Shown here in pieces: positions 59,992-64,000 of a DNA stretch of 64,000 bases. The notes beneath the pieces are model-generated. The model saw only the letters and a list, made by a program, of their open reading frames with translations, did no database searches and was not told the DNA's origin. A program made the position numbers and the translations under genes. Numbering within the stretch: position 1 is the first letter of the stretch; the number at the start of each line of letters is the position of its first letter. Source of the DNA: Cytophagia bacterium (GTDB lineage Bacteria; Bacteroidota; Bacteroidia; Cytophagales; Spirosomataceae); the NCBI GenBank assembly GCA_004293645.1, contig REAB01000065.1, forward strand, positions 28,837-92,836. Reading direction: 5' to 3'.

Positions 59992-60300
59992 ATGACCATC
60001 GAACAATTCACCCAAACCGTTGACGGAATCATCAACGACTACACCAATGCCATAACCGACGGTAAAGAATTCCGCGACCAAATAGCCGACTTACTCATTG
60101 AAGTGGCACGGCCAGCCCTCAGCGAAACTCCCGACGACGAAAGCCAAGAGGATAAGTTTGTAAGAATCTGCGTAATGCTCAACGAAATGTCAGAAGACGA
60201 CGAAGTTTTTTGTAAAGCCCTCCTAAGAATTGCCGCACAAGTTCTCAACGAAAAACACGACAACTTAAACGCCGCCGAAGAAATACAACGAACTCTATAA
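59992..60300 (+). CDS. Small acidic protein, unknown
   Basis: 102 residues: MTIEQFTQTVDGIINDYTNA, then helical acidic sequence (PDDESQEDKFVRICVMLNEM; DEVFCKALLRIAAQVLNEKH). Probably forms a unit with the truncated gene upstream. No family was recognised. The 256 bases after it, before hsdM, contain only a ctttgcaaag palindrome near 60427 and AT-rich sequence. Confidence 0.6.
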   Translation: MTIEQFTQTVDGIINDYTNAITDGKEFRDQIADLLIEVARPALSETPDDESQEDKFVRICVMLNEMSEDDEVFCKALLRIAAQVLNEKHDNLNAAEEIQRTL

Positions 60301-60556
60301 GAATATTAAGCCGCAAGCCGCATTTTTAATGCCCGTAGAACGATTATTTTTCAACCTCTATCTTTTGGGCTTCATTCCAGAAGTATTATTACCATAATAT
60401 CGTTATATTCTACTGTATTTTACTTTCTTTGCAAAGTAATAGGGTTTAGCTACCATAAAATCAACCCACATTCATTATTCTGGCAATGCTGATAGCCCCA
60501 AAAAAAGCTGCTACAAATCACAGTGGTAAACTACTCATAAATTTCCTAATCAATCC

Positions 60557-62161
60557 ATGTCATTAGACCAAAAGAAACAATTAGAACAACAACTTTGGAA
60601 CATCGCCAACACCCTACGTGGTAAAATGGATGCTGACGAGTTTCGTGATTACATCCTTGGATTTATATTTTACAAGTATTTGTCCGAAAAAATGCAGCTC
60701 AATGCCAATAAGATTTTAAAAGATTCGGGCGAAACAATTGAGTACCAAGATATTAACGAAGCCCCCGACGAAAGGAAAGAGTATCTACAAGCCATCAAAG
60801 ATGAAACCGTTGAAAGTTTAGGCTTTTTCTTAAAGCCCTCCGAATTGTTTAGCAGTTTGGCAACCAGAGGCAAGCAAACCGAAGACGATGAAGACAACGA
60901 AGACGAAGAAACAAACACTGATAGTTTTATTTTGGGCGACCTTGCCAATGTGCTAAGAAACATTGAGCAAAGCACCGCAGGAACTGACTCAGAAGACGAT
61001 TTCAATAAACTTTTTGAAGACCTTGATTTAACTTCGTCAAAACTCGGACGTACTGAAAAAGATAAAAACAAGCTCATTTCTAAGGTATTGAGCCACCTCA
61101 ATAAAATTGATTTTGAACTCGAAAACATTGAATCTGATATTTTGGGCGATGCCTACGAATATCTGATTGGACAGTTTGCCAGTGGTGCAGGAAAAAAAGC
61201 AGGTGAGTTTTACACGCCCCAGCAGGTTTCAATGGTACTTTCTAAAATCGTAACTACGGGCAAAACCAAACTTCGTTCGGTCTATGACCCTACTTGTGGT
61301 TCGGGTTCGTTGTTGTTGCGAGTAGCAAAAGAGGTTAAAGACGTTGCTTATTTTTATGGGCAGGAGCTGAACCGCACGACCTACAATTTGGCTCGAATGA
61401 ATATGATTATGCACGATGTGCATTACTCTAAGTTTAATATTAAGCAAGAAGATACGCTCGTTCGACCGCAGCACCTTGACAAACGTTTTGAGGCAATTGT
61501 GGCAAATCCGCCATTTTCTACGCAGTGGACGGCGAGTAGTTTGTTTTTGACTGACGACCGTTTTAGCCAATACGGTAAACTCGCACCGAGTAGCAAAGCA
61601 GATTTTGCTTTTATTCAACACATGATTTACCAGCTCGACGATAACGGCACAATGGCAGTTGTGATGCCACATGGTGTATTGTTTAGAGGGGGAGCAGAAG
61701 GACACATAAGGCAATATTTGATTGAAGACTGTAATTATTTGGATGCAGTTATTGGGCTACCTGCCAGTATTTTTTACGGCACGAGTATTCCGACATCTAT
61801 TTTGGTGTTTAAGAAATGCCGTGAAAACCCCGAAGACATTTTGTTTATTGATGCCAGCCAGCATTTTGACAAAGTAAAAACCCAAAATGTACTAAGCCTC
61901 GATAACATTGAGAAGATTATAAGCACCTACCGAGAGCGTAAAACCGAAGAAAAATACAGCTACGTAGCACCACTAAGCGAAGTAAAAGCCAATGATTATA
62001 ACTTAAATATACCTCGCTACGTAGATACTTTTGAGGCAGAAGACAGCATAAATATTGCGGAAATTGCCCAAAAACTGAAAGATATTGATACCAGTATGGC
62101 AGCCACCGACCAAACTATTGCCGATTTTTGCAAAGAATTGGGTATTGAAACACCTTTTTGA
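60557..62161 (+). CDS. hsdM: Type I restriction-modification DNA methyltransferase subunit
   Basis: 534 residues. The HsdM N-terminal helical domain (LEQQLWNIANTLRGKMDADE; FRDYILGFIFYKYLSEKM) and N6-adenine methylase motifs are present: motif I DPTCGSG at 244-250 and motif IV NPPF at 317-320. It methylates adenines in a target set by HsdS. The next gene starts one base after the stop. HsdR is not in the window. Confidence 0.95.
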   Translation: MSLDQKKQLEQQLWNIANTLRGKMDADEFRDYILGFIFYKYLSEKMQLNANKILKDSGETIEYQDINEAPDERKEYLQAIKDETVESLGFFLKPSELFSSLATRGKQTEDDEDNEDEETNTDSFILGDLANVLRNIEQSTAGTDSEDDFNKLFEDLDLTSSKLGRTEKDKNKLISKVLSHLNKIDFELENIESDILGDAYEYLIGQFASGAGKKAGEFYTPQQVSMVLSKIVTTGKTKLRSVYDPTCGSGSLLLRVAKEVKDVAYFYGQELNRTTYNLARMNMIMHDVHYSKFNIKQEDTLVRPQHLDKRFEAIVANPPFSTQWTASSLFLTDDRFSQYGKLAPSSKADFAFIQHMIYQLDDNGTMAVVMPHGVLFRGGAEGHIRQYLIEDCNYLDAVIGLPASIFYGTSIPTSILVFKKCRENPEDILFIDASQHFDKVKTQNVLSLDNIEKIISTYRERKTEEKYSYVAPLSEVKANDYNLNIPRYVDTFEAEDSINIAEIAQKLKDIDTSMAATDQTIADFCKELGIETPF

Positions 62162-62162
62162 A

Positions 62163-63665
62163 ATGGATATAGAGAAACAAACGATTGAATGGAAAGAGTC
62201 GTGGCGGGACGAATATTTAGGTTGGATTTGTGGATATGCAAATGCCAAAGGAGGAACTTTATGTATAGGTAAAAACGACAATGGCGTTATTGTCGGTATT
62301 GAGAAAGCAGAGAAACTTTTAGAAGATTTACCCAACAAAATTCGTGACATTTTAGGGATAATCGCTGATATTGACATAAAAACAGAAAATAACCTCAATT
62401 ATTTAGAAATAAAAGTAGAGCAATACCCTACGCCAATCAATTACAAGGGCGAATATCATTATCGTACAGGTAGCACGAAGCAGGTCTTAAAAGGTTTGGC
62501 TCTCAATAAATTTTTATTAGATAAAACAGGTATTAAATGGGACTCTCAGCCTATATCTTATGTACAAATTGCCGATTTAGATAGCACAGCCATTGAATAT
62601 TTTAAAAACAAAGCACTTTTAGCTACTCGTATTAATGAAAGTGATTTGATGCTTAACGCTTCCGAAATTCTTGAGCTTTTACACCTCATTAATGATACTC
62701 AGCCCAAGCGTGCAGCAGCTTTGTTGTTTCATGCAGTACCCGAAAAGTTTATTACGGGTACTATCATAAAAATTGGATATTTTAGAGATGATACTGATGT
62801 GGTTTTTCATGACGAAATACGTGGGCCTTTAATTCTGCAAGCTGAAAAAACCATTGAGCTTCTGAAAACAAAATATACAGAAGCCCTTATCAAATACGAG
62901 GGTATTCAACGAATAGAAACTTTTCCGTATCCCGAGAAAGCACTTAGAGAGGCTCTTTTAAATGCCATTATTCATAAAGATTATAGCACAGGCGTGCCGA
63001 TTCAGATAAAAGTGTTTGCCAATAAACTCATAATTTTTAATATGGGCAAGCTGCCTATTGAACTTACGCCCGAGAAATTCTTAGGCGTACATCCGTCAAT
63101 CCCTGCCAATCCCGATATAGCCAATACTTTTTTTAGAGCGGGTTTTATAGAATCTTGGGGGCGAGGTGTGCAGATAATTTTGAGCGAATCAGAAAAATTT
63201 GGCTTGCCAAAACCCGAATTTAATTTCGATTTTGAAGGCTTACAAATAACTTTTAACCAAAAGCAAATTAGTCAAAGTAGTCGAAGTGGTTTTGCTTATT
63301 TATTGGCTCACATCGAAAATATGCTCAGTCAATCGAAACAATATGAACTTAGTTCTGCTGAATTAGAGAAGATAGTTGCGACCCTCGAAACACTTGAACA
63401 AAAATCTTTGATAATTATAACGGTTTTAGAGACACACACCCACCTCAAACGCCGAGAAATTATGCAACATATTCAGTTGGCAAATAATACGATTAATACA
63501 AAACGCTACCTCGAACCACTATTAAAGAGTGGTATTGTAAACCAAACCATCAAAGACCGCCCAAATAGTGTTTATCAAGAATATATTTTGAGCCGTTTTG
63601 GTAAAAAAGTAGCATTCGTTTTGAACGAATCATTAAAAAAATCGAATCAAAAACTTAATTCATAA
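62163..63665 (+). CDS. AlbA_2/Schlafen-type ATP-binding protein inside the type I RM locus
   Basis: 500 residues from ATG 62163 (MDIEKQTIEWKESWRDEYLG); the frame is open 26 codons upstream, inside hsdM. N-terminal AlbA_2 domain (ANAKGGTLCIGKNDNGVIVG; YHYRTGSTKQVLKGLAL), middle region FPYPEKALREALLNAIIHKD and a C-terminal winged helix (THLKRREIMQHIQLANNTIN). Such proteins are often inserted between hsdM and hsdS; they may act as regulators or have a nuclease-like role. One base from hsdM, so clearly co-transcribed. Confidence 0.88.
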   Translation: MDIEKQTIEWKESWRDEYLGWICGYANAKGGTLCIGKNDNGVIVGIEKAEKLLEDLPNKIRDILGIIADIDIKTENNLNYLEIKVEQYPTPINYKGEYHYRTGSTKQVLKGLALNKFLLDKTGIKWDSQPISYVQIADLDSTAIEYFKNKALLATRINESDLMLNASEILELLHLINDTQPKRAAALLFHAVPEKFITGTIIKIGYFRDDTDVVFHDEIRGPLILQAEKTIELLKTKYTEALIKYEGIQRIETFPYPEKALREALLNAIIHKDYSTGVPIQIKVFANKLIIFNMGKLPIELTPEKFLGVHPSIPANPDIANTFFRAGFIESWGRGVQIILSESEKFGLPKPEFNFDFEGLQITFNQKQISQSSRSGFAYLLAHIENMLSQSKQYELSSAELEKIVATLETLEQKSLIIITVLETHTHLKRREIMQHIQLANNTINTKRYLEPLLKSGIVNQTIKDRPNSVYQEYILSRFGKKVAFVLNESLKKSNQKLNS

Positions 63666-63698
63666 CTTAGTCTATACTTAGTCTATACTTCGTCTATT

Positions 63699-63905
63699 AT
63701 GCACATACATACACCAAAATTACGCTTTCCAGAGTTTTCTGATGAATGGGTCGAGAAAAAGTTAGGGAAAATTACAAGTCTTATCACCAAAGGAACAACA
63801 CCGAGTAAATTTGTTGAAAATGGAGTAAAATTTGTAAAAATAGAATGTCTTGAAGGAGATTACATAAATAATGACAAATGCTTATTCATTGACGAAACAA
63901 CACAT
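63699..63905 (+). pseudogene. hsdS: hsdS specificity subunit, interrupted by an IS
   Basis: 69 codons of an HsdS N-terminus: MHIHTPKLRFPEFSDEWVEK, KLGKITSLITKGTTPSKF, GVKFVKIECLEG. The frame runs into the insertion sequence at 63906 and would stop at about 63935 after a few foreign codons (LICNFIFTE). The target recognition domain is cut early. If the remainder lies beyond the IS, the RM system is probably inactive or modified. Confidence 0.82.
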
Positions 63906-64000
63906 TTAATCTGTAACTTTATTTTTACGGAATAGATAATCCAATACTTTGCAGTAGTTTTTGCTGCTCTTTGATGATTGGTTCAAGTATCCAATCATCA
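63906..64000. mobile_element. Insertion sequence, left end (partial)
   Basis: The end TTAATCTGTAACTTT (63906-63920), then a region with TACGGAATA, matches the MITE terminus at 40303-40331 in 26 of 29 bases. It lies in hsdS. The element continues beyond the window. Confidence 0.8.
63925..64000 (-). CDS. Transposase, C-terminal end (partial)
   Basis: The minus strand encodes DDWILEPIIKEQQKLLQSIG, then LSIP and a TAA at 63927-63925, only a few bases inside the IS end, as expected of a transposase that fills its element. The family cannot be identified from 24 residues. Confidence 0.6.
   Translation of the reverse strand, partial: DDWILEPIIKEQQKLLQSIGLSIP

Overview
The window looks like a chromosome segment of a Bacteroidota bacterium, most likely Cytophagales (Spirosoma/Runella-like). 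The signs are TAnnTTTG-type -7 promoter boxes, start sites that mostly lack a Shine-Dalgarno sequence, many SpII lipoproteins, a TonB-dependent receptor with a CarboxypepD-like N-terminus, OmpA/carboxypeptidase-regulatory fusions, DUF4293, a RicT-like PSP1 protein and a DUF1501 protein. The assignment is inference from protein families; no rRNA or tRNA gene was seen.

Layout. 0-6.4 kb: a partial FKBP-type isomerase, a GNAT acetyltransferase, an AraC-HTH/MGMT fusion, then a 2.3 kb insert (XRE regulator, DUF6973 lipoprotein, small membrane protein) flanked by two copies of the comM 3' end, then comM and a DUF4293 protein. 6.6-15.3 kb: recQ-purD, a RicT-like protein, an Nfu scaffold, an OmpA-family protein and a c-type cytochrome lipoprotein. 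15.3-19.5 kb: a minus-strand hexuronate operon (GH3-like, uxuA, uxaC). 19.6-30.6 kb: remnants of a YD-repeat gene, a Uma2 protein, GH43, an aquaglyceroporin, a TPR lipoprotein, an S66 peptidase, Fic, a quinone reductase, a His-rich lipoprotein with a metal-transport-like neighbour, and a Gfo/Idh/MocA oxidoreductase. 30.7-36.9 kb: a beta-CASP hydrolase, a type II restriction-modification locus (NgoBV-like nuclease, C5 methylase, DUF6471), DUF1501 and an SDR. 37-48.2 kb: DUF3500, a PD-(D/E)xK-like protein, lipoproteins, a 117 bp MITE, a beta-helix lipoprotein with its TonB receptor, purH carrying an in-frame palindromic insert, and an AIM24 protein.

48.4-59.7 kb is the most unusual part: a compact mobile element without recognisable terminase, portal or tail genes. 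It has a frameshifted tyrosine integrase, a repressor with a divergent promoter, an initiator gene with iteron-like repeats inside its own coding sequence, a DnaC-like loader, a VRR-NUC nuclease, a 35-residue membrane peptide, a secreted thermonuclease, several unknown possibly structural proteins, and an opposite-strand block with a CHAP-type amidase and membrane proteins. In the segments counted its + strand is rich in A and C even where genes lie on the minus strand, which suggests a replicon with a fixed strand asymmetry (single-stranded or unidirectional replication). It ends in a relic of a second related element fused to a truncated host gene.

59.7-64 kb: a type I restriction-modification locus (hsdM, an AlbA_2/Schlafen-type protein, hsdS). 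The hsdS gene is interrupted by an insertion sequence whose end matches the MITE at 40.3 kb.
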